A stretch of 52,446 bases of DNA from Agathobaculum desmolans ATCC 43058 (GCF_000701665.1 NZ_JNJN01000015.1:1-52446); one strand, 5' to 3'. Positions 26,882 through 35,087 are shown, numbered from the stretch's first letter. Program-made: numbers and translations. The notes: generated by a model not told the origin, from the sequence alone.

Positions 26882-28096
26882 ATGTACTGTGTACGCAATG
26901 TAACGGAAGATCTGTATTGGGTCGGCGCAAATGACCATCGTCTGACTCTGTTTGAAAATATTCATCCGATTCCGCGCGGCGTTTCCTATAACGCATATTT
27001 GCTGATGGATGAGCAGACCGTATTGTTTGATACCGTGGACTGGTCGGCGTGCCGCCAGCTGCTGGAGAATATGGAGCATGTACTGGACGGCCGTCCGCTA
27101 GACTATCTGGTCATCAACCATATGGAGCCGGATCACGGTGCGTCGATCGAAGAGGTTTTGCTGCGTTATCCGAACGTTAAGGTGATCTCTACCGAAAAGT
27201 CCTTTATGCTGATGCGGCAGTTTGGCTTTGCAGTCGATTCGCATGAACTGATCGAGGTTAAGGAGGGGGATACCCAGTGCTTTGGTAAGCATACCGTTAC
27301 CTTTGTAGCAGCCCCCATGGTGCATTGGCCGGAAGCGATGGTTACCTTTGACCTGACGGACGGCGTGCTGTTCTCCGCGGATGCGTTCGGCACCTTCGGT
27401 GCGCTGGATGGCAAGCTGTTTGCGGACGAAGTCAACTTTGATCGCGATTGGATCGATGATGCACGCCGCTATCTGACCAATATCGTAGGAAAATACGGCC
27501 CGCATGTACAGCTGCTGCTCAAAAAGGCCGGCGGTATTCTGGATCAAATCAAGTATATCTGTCCGCTGCACGGTCCGGTCTGGCGGGAGGATCTGGGATA
27601 CTTTATCAACAAGTATGACCTTTGGAGCCGGTATGAGCCGGAGGAAAAGGGTGTTATGATCGCCTATGCCTCGATGTACGGCAATACCGAAGCGGCGGCA
27701 CAGGCGCTGGCGGCCAAGCTGTGCGAACGCGGTGTGACCAACGTGCATCTGTATGATGTATCCAACACCCATGTTTCCTATCTGATCTCGGAAAGCTTCC
27801 GCCTGAGCCATATCGTACTGGCATCGGTGACGTATAATCTGGGTATCTATCCGGTGATGCACAATTACCTGATGGATATGAAGGCGCTCAACCTGCAGAA
27901 CCGCACCTTTGCCATCATTGAGAATGGTTCGTGGGCAGTTAAGTCAGGTGACCTGATGCAGAAGTTTATCGATGAAGAAATGAAGAATATGACCGTGCTC
28001 AACGAGCGCCTGTCCATGGCTTCGGCACTGCTGCCGGATAAGGCGGCGGAGTTGGACGCACTGGCAGATGCGATCGCAGAATCGGTCAACGCATAA
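26882..28096 (+). CDS. A-type flavoprotein (flavodiiron protein, rubredoxin:O2/NO reductase family)
   Basis: 404 residues. The metallo-beta-lactamase-like part (about 1-250) carries the diiron ligands H80, E82, D84 (in HMEPDH), H148, D167 and H230. The flavodoxin part (about 257-404) begins MIAYASMYGNTEAAA, the FMN phosphate loop. Such proteins reduce O2 to water, or NO, using electrons from rubredoxin. AAAGGAGG precedes the ATG, and the upstream gene ends in a rubredoxin domain, so the two are very likely partners. Confidence 0.95.
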   Translation: MYCVRNVTEDLYWVGANDHRLTLFENIHPIPRGVSYNAYLLMDEQTVLFDTVDWSACRQLLENMEHVLDGRPLDYLVINHMEPDHGASIEEVLLRYPNVKVISTEKSFMLMRQFGFAVDSHELIEVKEGDTQCFGKHTVTFVAAPMVHWPEAMVTFDLTDGVLFSADAFGTFGALDGKLFADEVNFDRDWIDDARRYLTNIVGKYGPHVQLLLKKAGGILDQIKYICPLHGPVWREDLGYFINKYDLWSRYEPEEKGVMIAYASMYGNTEAAAQALAAKLCERGVTNVHLYDVSNTHVSYLISESFRLSHIVLASVTYNLGIYPVMHNYLMDMKALNLQNRTFAIIENGSWAVKSGDLMQKFIDEEMKNMTVLNERLSMASALLPDKAAELDALADAIAESVNA

Positions 28097-28130
28097 AAGA
28101 ATAACTTCCATTTTCAGCGTGAAAGCATCA

Positions 28131-28167
28131 CAGCCCCCTGCGGTTAACCGCAGGGGGCTGTGCTTTA
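28131..28167 (+). terminator. Intrinsic terminator after the flavodiiron gene
   Basis: A 30-base perfect palindrome (arms CAGCCCCCTGCGG and complement, TTAA loop), then TGCTTTATT. Confidence 0.8.
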
Positions 28168-28283
28168 TTGGTATGCGTGGTATTGAGGACGGTTTGCGCT
28201 GGCAGGGCGTTGAGAACCGCCGGAAAAAATTAAGCCGTCTGCCTGATTTTTTTTGTAGTTTTGCAGCGCCCGGGGCGAAGGTG

Positions 28284-28619
28284 TTATTCCCAAGTTTCCC
28301 AGATCGAGGGGCAGTAGCCTACGGTTGCCTGCCGCCCGTTGCGGACGATCGGGGTGTGGAGCAGCGTACCGTCCTCCAGCAGCTTTTGGATCTTGTCCTC
28401 CTCATAGGCAAGATAGGCAAGCGAAGCATACGCCTTGCTTTTTTCATCGATCAGCGTGTCCAACCCGCCGGCAGCCTTGCGCACACTGTCCAGTTCGCCG
28501 CGCGATATGCCCTTTTGTGCCAGATCGATCATCTGGAATTTGATGCCGCGCTCTTTGAACCAACGCTGGGCTTTTTTCGTGTCAAAGCATTTGTTTTTGC
28601 CGAAAATCTGAATATTCAT
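28284..28619 (-). CDS. ArsC/Spx-family protein (arsenate reductase-like)
   Basis: 111 residues with a thioredoxin-like fold. IFGKNKCFDTKKAQRWF has the single N-terminal Cys of ArsC-like proteins, not the CxxC switch of Spx, followed by IDLAQKGISRGEL and TPIVRNGRQATVGY. Real arsenate reductase activity is not implied; no ars genes are near. AAGGAG precedes the ATG on the minus strand. Longer in-frame starts run into the promoter region of the divergent traX gene. Confidence 0.82.
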   Translation of the reverse strand: MNIQIFGKNKCFDTKKAQRWFKERGIKFQMIDLAQKGISRGELDSVRKAAGGLDTLIDEKSKAYASLAYLAYEEDKIQKLLEDGTLLHTPIVRNGRQATVGYCPSIWETWE

Positions 28620-28673
28620 CACATCGAACTCCTTTGTTTGCATTATAGCAGAGGTTTGGCTGCAAAACAAGGC

Positions 28674-28702
28674 TTGACAAACACATTGGATTATTGTATT
28701 AT
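28674..28702 (+). promoter_or_regulatory. Strong SigA-type promoter for traX
   Basis: TTGACA, 17-bp spacer, TATTAT, ending 35 bases before the start codon. Confidence 0.75.
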
Positions 28703-28723
28703 ACAAATCAAACAATAATACAA
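28694..28723. promoter_or_regulatory. Inverted repeat over the traX -10 box
   Basis: TTGTATTAT (28694-28702) and ATAATACAA (28715-28723) are perfect inverted copies 12 bp apart. The first is also the left part of a smaller palindrome, TTGTATTATACAA. It overlaps the -10 box and start site, the position of a repressor operator. Confidence 0.55.
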
Positions 28724-28737
28724 AAGGGGATTTACAA

Positions 28738-29571
28738 ATGGAAGCAACACATACCTTGGAGCGGCGGCGCGGGCTGGATGGGTTTCGGCTCAAGCTGCTG
28801 GCGCTGATCATCATGACGATTGACCATATCTATTATTTCGGTTCGGCTTTACGCCCCATGCCGGAAATATTGACGCTGATCGGCCGCATTGCCGCACCGA
28901 TTTTTGTGTTTTTCGTGGCGGAGGGCTTCGCGCATACGCGCAGCCGCAAAAAGTATCTGCTGCGGCTGTATACCGGCGGCGTGCTGATGTACATTGCGAA
29001 TATGCTCGTCAACACTTACTGTCCGTTGCCGGGCGGGGTTATGGTGATAAACGGTATTTTTACCACAATGGCGGTCATTGTCATCTACCTGTGGTGGATT
29101 GAAAACATGCAAAAGCGCTGGCGTGAAGGCAAAAAGGGACGCGCGGTGCTGTATGTGATAGCGATGGTTGCGCTTTTTGTCTCATACGTCCCGATTCTGA
29201 TGCTGGCGGAAACGCAGATGGGTCTGATGCGTATTGCGCTTATATTTCTGCCTAGCCCGGTGCTGTGCGAGGGCAGTTTCCTGATCGTGGCGATCGGCAT
29301 AGGGTTTTATTACTGTCGGAACAGCAAGCGGGCACTTGCTGTCTTTTATACCACATTCCTGCTGGTGATGGCGGCTGTGCAGTTTTTGCTTTCCTCCCGG
29401 GAGGCGTTTCTGTCGGTAGCGCCCTCGCTGTTTTTCATGTGGCTGGCGCTGCCGCTGCTTCTGCTGTACAACGGGCAGCGCGGACGCGGGATGAAATATC
29501 TGTTTTATGCGTATTATCCAGCGCATGTGTATGCGCTGGCGATCCTTACATGGCTGCTCGGCCGGGGCTGA
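28738..29571 (+). CDS. TraX family membrane protein
   Basis: 277 residues with about eight membrane helices. The N-terminus DGFRLKLLALIIMTIDHIYYF and GRIAAPIFVFFVAEGFAHTRSRKKYLLRLY are typical of TraX (PF05857), related to F-plasmid pilin acetylase. In Firmicutes these chromosomal proteins have no known role and may acetylate a surface component. The ribosome site is AGGGGAT. Control by the operator-like repeat upstream is likely. Confidence 0.88.
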   Translation: MEATHTLERRRGLDGFRLKLLALIIMTIDHIYYFGSALRPMPEILTLIGRIAAPIFVFFVAEGFAHTRSRKKYLLRLYTGGVLMYIANMLVNTYCPLPGGVMVINGIFTTMAVIVIYLWWIENMQKRWREGKKGRAVLYVIAMVALFVSYVPILMLAETQMGLMRIALIFLPSPVLCEGSFLIVAIGIGFYYCRNSKRALAVFYTTFLLVMAAVQFLLSSREAFLSVAPSLFFMWLALPLLLLYNGQRGRGMKYLFYAYYPAHVYALAILTWLLGRG

Positions 29572-29584
29572 TAAAAAGAGTAGT

Positions 29585-29686
29585 GCATTTCGGTAGATGA
29601 GTATCAGCAATACGCGTGGCAGTGCGCATAAGACAGCATTTTCGATCGAAAGACTGTTCGAAAAAACCAGTTTTTCGACAGTCTTT
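29585..29686 (+). repeat. Dispersed hairpin repeat, partial copy C
   Basis: GAGTATCAGCAATACGCG, then TGCGCATAAGACAGCATTTT, match the 5' half of the long repeats. The end is a hairpin (AAGACTGT...CGAAAAA pairing with TTTTTCGACAGTCTT, 29649-29685), which is the terminal module. The middle hairpins are missing. Confidence 0.65.
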
Positions 29687-29713
29687 GAGGGACGCTTATG
29701 CGTCCCTCTTTTT
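29687..29713 (+). terminator. Terminator hairpin overlapping the gerAB stop
   Basis: GAGGGACGC, TTAT loop, GCGTCCCTC, then TTTTT. It acts in the plus direction, ending traX transcription. The minus-strand gerAB stop codon lies in its loop. Confidence 0.7.
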
Positions 29714-30532
29714 CTGCCGGTATGGCAGGATGCCATAGCTTTTGGTTAGTGGCAGCAGCAGGACGCAGGTGAGCGCGGCACAGCGTCCCAAATCACAGAG
29801 CAGCAGAGGGACGGCGAAAAATACCTCGCCGTGGCGGGCAAAGTCGCCGACAGCAGCCAGACCGGCAGCAGAAAAGTTCGGGTAGGACAGCAGCGCTGCG
29901 GTGTGCGGACCGAGCAGCAGGAGCGTGCGCAGGGAGAGCAAGGCAAGCAATGCGCCGCCCGCTGCCAAACCGCGTGAAGCGGCACCGGATAATGCTTCCG
30001 GCAGCGACAGCGAGAGGATCAGCGCCGCGGGGAGCAGTGCGCGCAGCAACGCGCTGGTTTGCTGCAGCATACCGGCCTCCGGTGCAGCCCAGTGGGCGGG
30101 GGTGAGCTGGCTGATGGTCAGGATGCATGACAGGACGGCGATTGCACCGGCTAGCCATGCGATGGGCAGCGCCCACATAGCACAGCGGTTGAAGCCTGCC
30201 GTGGCGCACAGGATGGCGCAGATTGCGAGCAGGAGCAGCAGGCTCCATACCGGCCTTGTGGGAAAGACGGTATTGCGCAGAAACAGCCCCATGCGTGCCA
30301 ATGTGCGGCAGAGCGGCCAGAGCGATGCCAGCGCAAGCAGCCACCGGATGAGACGTGAGCGCTGGCAGTGGGGAGCGAGCCGTGCTGCCCCTGCACAGAA
30401 AAGGGCGCAGAACAGGCAGGCCAGCGCGGCAGCATACATGGTTTGGCCGTTGACCGGCGTATACAGCACTTCGCCCAACGGCAGCAGGGCGAACAGTGCC
30501 GCGCCCCAACGGGGAAACAGTCGTTCACGCAT
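29696..30532 (-). CDS. GerAB-like spore germination permease, compact form
   Basis: 278 residues, very hydrophobic, about nine membrane helices. GerAB proteins (APC-type permeases) bind amino-acid germinants in the inner spore membrane. Identity rests on topology, on position in the gerAA-gerAC-gerAB unit, and on a C-terminal DFARHGEVFFAVPLLLCDLG resembling the family's end. It is well short of the usual 350-370 residues. The ATG lies inside the end of gerAC (8-base overlap), with GGAGGTG upstream. The long upstream extension of the frame is antisense-like and rejected. Confidence 0.6.
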   Translation of the reverse strand: MRERLFPRWGAALFALLPLGEVLYTPVNGQTMYAAALACLFCALFCAGAARLAPHCQRSRLIRWLLALASLWPLCRTLARMGLFLRNTVFPTRPVWSLLLLLAICAILCATAGFNRCAMWALPIAWLAGAIAVLSCILTISQLTPAHWAAPEAGMLQQTSALLRALLPAALILSLSLPEALSGAASRGLAAGGALLALLSLRTLLLLGPHTAALLSYPNFSAAGLAAVGDFARHGEVFFAVPLLLCDLGRCAALTCVLLLPLTKSYGILPYRQKKRDA

Positions 30533-31166
30533 GGGCGGAGGCACCTCCGATCTCGCTGCCGTCCAGAAAACAGGACAGACGATGCTCGGCAAATACTGCG
30601 GTGCCGGCGGGGGCGGTTTGTCCGTATGCATCGATGGACAGCGCCGGCAGAATAGCGGTGCCGCTGGCATGCAGTACTTCGGCGGCGCGGTAAAGCGGCA
30701 TATCGGGCAGTGTGCCTTGCCGGGCGGCACGGTCGAGCAGCTCACTGAGTGCGTATACCTCTTCGTCGTTTTGCAGCAGTTCAGCAGCCGAGCTGCCGCG
30801 CACAACCGCGGCGCGTAAACTGAGACGCACCTCTTGATCGGTACACAGGTAATCCGCAAGCGGCAGAATGTTATCGGCAGCCGCTTGTTCGCTCAGCAGC
30901 AGCACCTGTGCATGGCTGAGATACAGCTCGCCGGGCAGCAAGGCGCCCAGTCGGTCGAGCAGCTCGGGCAGATCGCGGCCGGAGGAGGACAGATATGCCG
31001 GGGAAGCGGCATCATCCGGCTTGTCCTGCCGCACGACCTCAGCGGTTAAACGGTATCCGTCAGCAGTTTTATCCAGCGCCAGCGCAGAGACGGGGGAAAC
31101 CTCTCGGGCGCAGCCGCCGAGCGTGGACAAAAGCAGCACCGGAACAAGCAACTTGTACAAATTCAT
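30525..31166 (-). CDS. GerAC-like germination lipoprotein, short form
   Basis: 213 residues. A lipoprotein signal ends in LLSTLGGC, so Cys is probably lipidated. ALDKTADGYRLTAEVV and the segment around LSHAQVLLLSEQAAADNILPLADYL match the N-terminal GerAC domain. Full GerAC proteins are about 370-400 residues; the C-terminal GerAC domain is absent here. The start overlaps the gerAA stop (ATGA) with AAAGGAGG upstream. It may still assemble with the other subunits. Confidence 0.75.
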   Translation of the reverse strand: MNLYKLLVPVLLLSTLGGCAREVSPVSALALDKTADGYRLTAEVVRQDKPDDAASPAYLSSSGRDLPELLDRLGALLPGELYLSHAQVLLLSEQAAADNILPLADYLCTDQEVRLSLRAAVVRGSSAAELLQNDEEVYALSELLDRAARQGTLPDMPLYRAAEVLHASGTAILPALSIDAYGQTAPAGTAVFAEHRLSCFLDGSEIGGASAHA

Positions 31167-32614
31167 GGTTTGTCCTCCTTTGTTGGGCTGCGTTTGACGG
31201 CAAAACGGTCGTACCGCATCCAAAACCACGGGGCACGCAGCCAGGTATCCTCCTGCTCGGCACGGACTCGCGGCACCAGATTGAGCAGGTACGGCACCGA
31301 GCAGGAATGCATGCGGCACAGCCACAGCAGCAGAAGGGCGAGCGTCAGCCCGACACCGTACAGGCCGTAGGCTGCTGCTGCGCCGAGCAGCACAAACCGC
31401 AGCCAGAGAGCAGCGGTTTGCAGTTTGGGCACCATCAGACCGGTCACGCCGGCAACGGCAATGACGATCACGGTCGGTGCTGCGGCAAACCGCGCAGAAA
31501 CCGCAGCTTGACCGAGCACCAGTCCGCCGACAATGCTCATGGTCTGTCCCATGGCGCCCGGGGTGCGTGCGCCGGCCTCCTTGAGCATTTCGAGCACGAG
31601 CAGCAGCAGGAAGGTCTCCCAGCCGACCGGCAGAGGGACGCCGCGCTGTGCGGCGGCAACGGCAAACAGCAGACGCGCAGGCACCAGCTCACGGTGATAC
31701 AGCAGAAGTGCAGTGTAAACCGCGGGAAAGGTGATCGAGCAGAGAAAACCCAGCAGCCGCAGCACGCGGGCCAGATTGGCTTGCAGAAAGCTGATATAAT
31801 AGTCATCGTTGGATTGAAAGCACTCCTGAAACAGAAAGGGTGCGGTCAGCACAACGGGGCTGCCGTCGGTTACAATGGCACAGCGGCCCTCTGCCAGACG
31901 GGAGGCGACTACATCGGGACGCTCTGTTGTGCCAAGGGTGGGAAAAGGCGACCAGCGGTGGTCGCGGATACGCTCGGCGAGGTAGTTGGCATCCAGCACA
32001 CTGTCCACCTGCAGCGCTTCCAGACGGCGGCGCAGGCGGCTGACCAGATGGGTGTCACATACACCGGCCAGATAACACAGGCATACCACGGTGTTGGTCC
32101 GTCCGCCGATGCGCAGAAAGGTGAACTTCAGCCGCCGATCGTTCAGCCGCCGGCGGATGAGTGCCAGATTGGGCATGAAACACTCGGTAAAGCCCTCGCG
32201 CGGGCCGGACAGCACCCGTTCGTTTTCCGGTTCGGCAGAGGCGCGCACGGAAAACCCCTTGGTATTGACAACGACCGGCCGTGCGTCCCCCTCGGTCAGC
32301 ACAACGGTATCGCCGTACAGGAACGAGGCGAACAGCTTGTTCATGTCGGTTTCTACCCGGCTGTCGTTGACCTGCAGGATGGTTTGCGCCAGCATATCGG
32401 CGGTGGCGGTGCGGCAGTCGGCACACACGATCGGCCGGATCACGCTTTGGTTGATTGCAATACTATTGACCATGCCGTCAAAAAAGAAAACGGCGCAGGT
32501 CAGCCCGCTGCGTCCGGATGCGCGGCGGGTCACAAAGGTGTTGTCACCTTGAAAAAGCGCCTGCATCAGCCGGATATTGGTTTCCAGATCGGTTGTAAAT
32601 GTGATCTGCTCCAT
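31163..32614 (-). CDS. GerAA-family spore germination protein
   Basis: 483 residues, near normal length. A cytosolic N-terminal part (about 1-265) with MVNSIAINQSVIRPI and FLRIGGRTNTVVCLCYL is followed by KGFSVRAS-type motifs and RLAEGRCAIVTDGSPVVLTAPFLFQECFQ, then the C-terminal membrane region (about 275-440). FPAVYTALLLYHRELVP and VGWETFLLLLVLEMLKEAGARTP are hallmarks. GerAA forms the nutrient-gated ion channel of germinosomes. First gene of a three-gene operon after spoIIP. Confidence 0.92.
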   Translation of the reverse strand: MEQITFTTDLETNIRLMQALFQGDNTFVTRRASGRSGLTCAVFFFDGMVNSIAINQSVIRPIVCADCRTATADMLAQTILQVNDSRVETDMNKLFASFLYGDTVVLTEGDARPVVVNTKGFSVRASAEPENERVLSGPREGFTECFMPNLALIRRRLNDRRLKFTFLRIGGRTNTVVCLCYLAGVCDTHLVSRLRRRLEALQVDSVLDANYLAERIRDHRWSPFPTLGTTERPDVVASRLAEGRCAIVTDGSPVVLTAPFLFQECFQSNDDYYISFLQANLARVLRLLGFLCSITFPAVYTALLLYHRELVPARLLFAVAAAQRGVPLPVGWETFLLLLVLEMLKEAGARTPGAMGQTMSIVGGLVLGQAAVSARFAAAPTVIVIAVAGVTGLMVPKLQTAALWLRFVLLGAAAAYGLYGVGLTLALLLLWLCRMHSCSVPYLLNLVPRVRAEQEDTWLRAPWFWMRYDRFAVKRSPTKEDKP

Positions 32615-32636
32615 GGTGTCACCCCTTATCGGCGGT

Positions 32637-32666
32637 TAGGTTGCGCAGCGGGAAGGGATTTTATGC
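32637..32666 (-). promoter_or_regulatory. Candidate SigG promoter for the ger operon
   Basis: On the minus strand GCATA, 18-bp spacer, CAACCTA, close to the SigG pattern GMATR N18 CATAMTA (5/7 in the -10). The -35 overlaps the spoIIP stop codon. gerA operons are SigG-dependent in Bacillus. Confidence 0.4.
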
Positions 32667-33722
32667 ACCGGTCAGGTCGTTGGCAAGCACCTGCCCGAAC
32701 AGGCGGATGGCGGCGAGCGCCTCGGTCATCGTGTTGCCCGAGGAGCCGACTTCGACCAGTATGGAGCCGGGGCGTGCGTGCTGGTTAAACCGCTGGGTAC
32801 GCAGATTGACCGGGCGCATCAGGCCGGGATAGGTACGGTTGAGCCGGTATTGCAGGCCGGTGATGTAGTTCAGATTGCTGCGCCAGTCCGGATGGGTCAG
32901 GCCGCCGTCATCCGTGCCGACGACAAACATGAGCTGCGCCATGGGGGTGCCGTCGATCGTGCAGGCAGTTTTGTAAGCCTGCCCGTCATCGGTCAGAATA
33001 GAATCCCGGTGCAGGTCGATGACGACCTGAATGGACGGATACTGTGCGAGTGTCTGCTCGATGGCAGCGAGCGAACGGTCGTAGGAACCCGAATAGGTAG
33101 GCGAGTCGAATATTTCGCGGATATGGACGGCTTGCACACCGTGCGCCTCCAGCACCTTTTGCAGCTCATCACCGACGCGAACCACATTGTAGCGGGTGTC
33201 GGTCGTGCGTTCGTTTTCGGTTGGGGTATAGGGGAAAGCGGCGTCTGGCGTATAGCTTTCGCTGCCGTGGGTATGGAACAGCAGCACCTGCGGGCCGTCG
33301 CCCTGTGCACGGATCGTGGTATTGGCAGACAAGCAGGCTTCCACATCGACCGGATAGGAGGTCTCGTTGTTGATCGTGACGGTGGCGGCGCGGTCGGCGG
33401 CGCTCAGCACCGGTGCATCATTGGGGCTTTCCTGCGGCAGGTAGGTGCTTTCCGATTGGGGATCAGCTGCGGTTTCGCTGCGGGCGGATGCTGCGGTGCG
33501 TGGGGTATAAATTTCCGCGTGCGATGGCGACAGACCCAGTTCCAGCGAGACAGCGCGTGCCACAAAACCGGTGTTGCCGGCCAGCGCGGCAACGGCCTGC
33601 CGCGCGAGCGGCTCTCCGCCCGCACGTGAAAACAGCAGCAGGGATGCTGCAAGGCACAATGTAACCGCGGCGGACAGCCGCACGCCGTCCCGCCGCCGGT
33701 GATGTTTTTTGTGCCGGTTCAT
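32661..33722 (-). CDS. spoIIP: Stage II sporulation protein P (SpoIIP, peptidoglycan hydrolase)
   Basis: 353 residues. Part of the SpoIID-SpoIIM-SpoIIP machine that degrades septal peptidoglycan for engulfment. A basic N-terminus and one membrane segment (about 14-34) precede the catalytic domain, with LLFHTHGSESY, VVIDLHRDS, FVVGTDDGG and ILVEVGSSGNT. The ATG at 33722 with GAGGAGGT at seven bases is preferred over the GTG at 33731, which lies inside that ribosome site. It follows gpr, a conserved order. Confidence 0.94.
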   Translation of the reverse strand: MNRHKKHHRRRDGVRLSAAVTLCLAASLLLFSRAGGEPLARQAVAALAGNTGFVARAVSLELGLSPSHAEIYTPRTAASARSETAADPQSESTYLPQESPNDAPVLSAADRAATVTINNETSYPVDVEACLSANTTIRAQGDGPQVLLFHTHGSESYTPDAAFPYTPTENERTTDTRYNVVRVGDELQKVLEAHGVQAVHIREIFDSPTYSGSYDRSLAAIEQTLAQYPSIQVVIDLHRDSILTDDGQAYKTACTIDGTPMAQLMFVVGTDDGGLTHPDWRSNLNYITGLQYRLNRTYPGLMRPVNLRTQRFNQHARPGSILVEVGSSGNTMTEALAAIRLFGQVLANDLTGA

Positions 33723-33749
33723 GTCCGCCACCTCCTCGCATTTGCTTCT

Positions 33750-33778
33750 ATCATACGCCCGTCCGGCTGCGAGTATGC
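33750..33778 (-). promoter_or_regulatory. Candidate SigE promoter for spoIIP
   Basis: On the minus strand GCATACT, 14-bp spacer, CGTATGAT. Compared with SigE consensus KMATATT N14 CATACAMT this is 6/7 and 5/8. spoIIP is SigE-dependent in Bacillus. Confidence 0.4.
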
Positions 33779-33797
33779 CGGAATTCTGGCAGTTGGC

Positions 33798-34685
33798 TCA
33801 GGAGAGGTAAAAATCGATCTCTTCGATGGACAGGTGCGGATGCAGCGCCAGATCGATCGCATAACCGATCACGCGGGCGATATCAGCGATTTCGCGGTCG
33901 ATATCGCGTGTAGTGACCATGACCGGTTGGGCAAGATCGGTCAGCGCTTCGCACTGTGCGCCGTTCATCTGGTGCGTGATCTCGTGCGCGAGGCTGGCGC
34001 CGTCCACCACAGTGGGCACGCCGATGGCGATCACCGGGATTCCCAGCGTTTCGCAGTTGAGTGCAGTGCGGGCGTTTCCGACACCTGAGCCGGGGGTGAT
34101 GCCGGTATCGGTCAGCTGTACGGTGTGCAGCAGGTGGGATAAGCGTCCGGCTGCCAATGCATCCACAGCGAGGACGGCGGCGGGACGGATGCGGTCGAGC
34201 ACACCGCAGAGCAGTTCACCGGTTTCTACGCCGGTTTGGCCGAGTACGCCCGGCGCAAGGGTGGATACCGGCCGCCACGTGTCAAACAGCACCGGCTCCT
34301 GTTCGATCAGATGCCGGGTTGCGATTACATGGTCGGCGGCCTGCGGGCCAAGCGCGTCGGGGGTGATCATGCGGTTGCCGAGGCCGGCGATCAGGATGGG
34401 GGCACGTGCGGCACCGGCAGGCAGCAGTTCCCCCAGCAGGGCACTGAGCGCGCGGCAGGCACGGGGGAAGGCATCCTGTTCCCGGCGGAGCAGGGCATCC
34501 AGCACAAGCGTGTGGTACCGGCCGCGCGGTTTGCCGGTTTCGTGTGCGGCCTGTGCGGTTAGAATGTGGGTTTCAGTAACGGCAAAGCCTTCGAGTACAC
34601 GTTTGCACTGCCGGATATGCGGCAGTGCAGTGGATGTTCCGGTGTTTTCAATGGCTTCTATGGCCAGATCGGTTCGAAAAGACAT
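33798..34685 (-). CDS. gpr: Germination protease (GPR endopeptidase)
   Basis: 295 residues. Degrades small acid-soluble spore proteins at germination and is made as a zymogen. FRTDLAIEA at the N-terminus is the site region for autoprocessing. APILIAGLGNRMITPDALGP, ITPGSGVGNAR and GVPTVVDGASL are characteristic. The ATG follows AAAGGAGTG; the long N-terminal extension of the frame is rejected because it crosses the rpsT gene. Confidence 0.95.
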   Translation of the reverse strand: MSFRTDLAIEAIENTGTSTALPHIRQCKRVLEGFAVTETHILTAQAAHETGKPRGRYHTLVLDALLRREQDAFPRACRALSALLGELLPAGAARAPILIAGLGNRMITPDALGPQAADHVIATRHLIEQEPVLFDTWRPVSTLAPGVLGQTGVETGELLCGVLDRIRPAAVLAVDALAAGRLSHLLHTVQLTDTGITPGSGVGNARTALNCETLGIPVIAIGVPTVVDGASLAHEITHQMNGAQCEALTDLAQPVMVTTRDIDREIADIARVIGYAIDLALHPHLSIEEIDFYLS

Positions 34686-34705
34686 GGCGGTCACTCCTTT
34701 GCGGT

Positions 34706-34734
34706 TATTTTGCGGGTGAAAGGAATTTTTATGC
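34706..34734 (-). promoter_or_regulatory. Candidate SigF/SigG promoter for gpr
   Basis: On the minus strand GCATA, 15-bp spacer, CGCAAAATA. It matches SigF consensus GYATA N15 GGHAAHHTR at all -35 and eight of nine -10 positions. gpr is transcribed by SigF and SigG in Bacillus. Confidence 0.6.
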
Positions 34735-34753
34735 GCTTTTACGGAAAAAGTGC

Positions 34754-34782
34754 TTGCAATTTTGTGAAACTGATGGTAGAAT
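34754..34782 (+). promoter_or_regulatory. SigA-type promoter for rpsT
   Basis: TTGCAA, 17-bp spacer, TAGAAT. Confidence 0.7.
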
Positions 34783-34823
34783 AGAAACACTGACGAATAG
34801 AAAACGAAGGAGGTGTTTTCGGA

Positions 34824-35087
34824 ATGCCCAACATCAAGTCTGCAAAGAAGCGCGTGAAGGTCAATACCATCAAGGCGATGAACAACCAGATGGCGAAGAG
34901 CGCACTCAAGACCACGCTGAAGAAGTTCGATACGGCTGTTGCTGCCGGCGACAAGGCGGAAGCGACTGTTGCTTATACCACCGCAGTAAAGGCGGTAGAT
35001 CAGGCGGCTGCCAAGCACCTCCTGCACAAGAACAACGCGGCCAACAAGAAGAGCAAGATGACGGTCAAGCTCAACGGCATGGCGTAA
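34824..35087 (+). CDS. rpsT: 30S ribosomal protein S20
   Basis: 87 residues, Lys/Ala-rich and helical, binding 16S rRNA. MPNIKSAKKRVKVNTIKAMN at the start and a final HKNNAANKKSKM segment are diagnostic. GAAGGAGGT precedes the ATG. Divergent from gpr, a common Clostridial arrangement, and closed by the terminator at 35107. Confidence 0.97.
   Translation: MPNIKSAKKRVKVNTIKAMNNQMAKSALKTTLKKFDTAVAAGDKAEATVAYTTAVKAVDQAAAKHLLHKNNAANKKSKMTVKLNGMA

Noticed and set aside
28284-28619. Spx or genuine arsenate reductase
   Set aside because: Lacks the Spx CxxC and has no ars neighbours; kept as an ArsC/Spx-family protein of unknown role.
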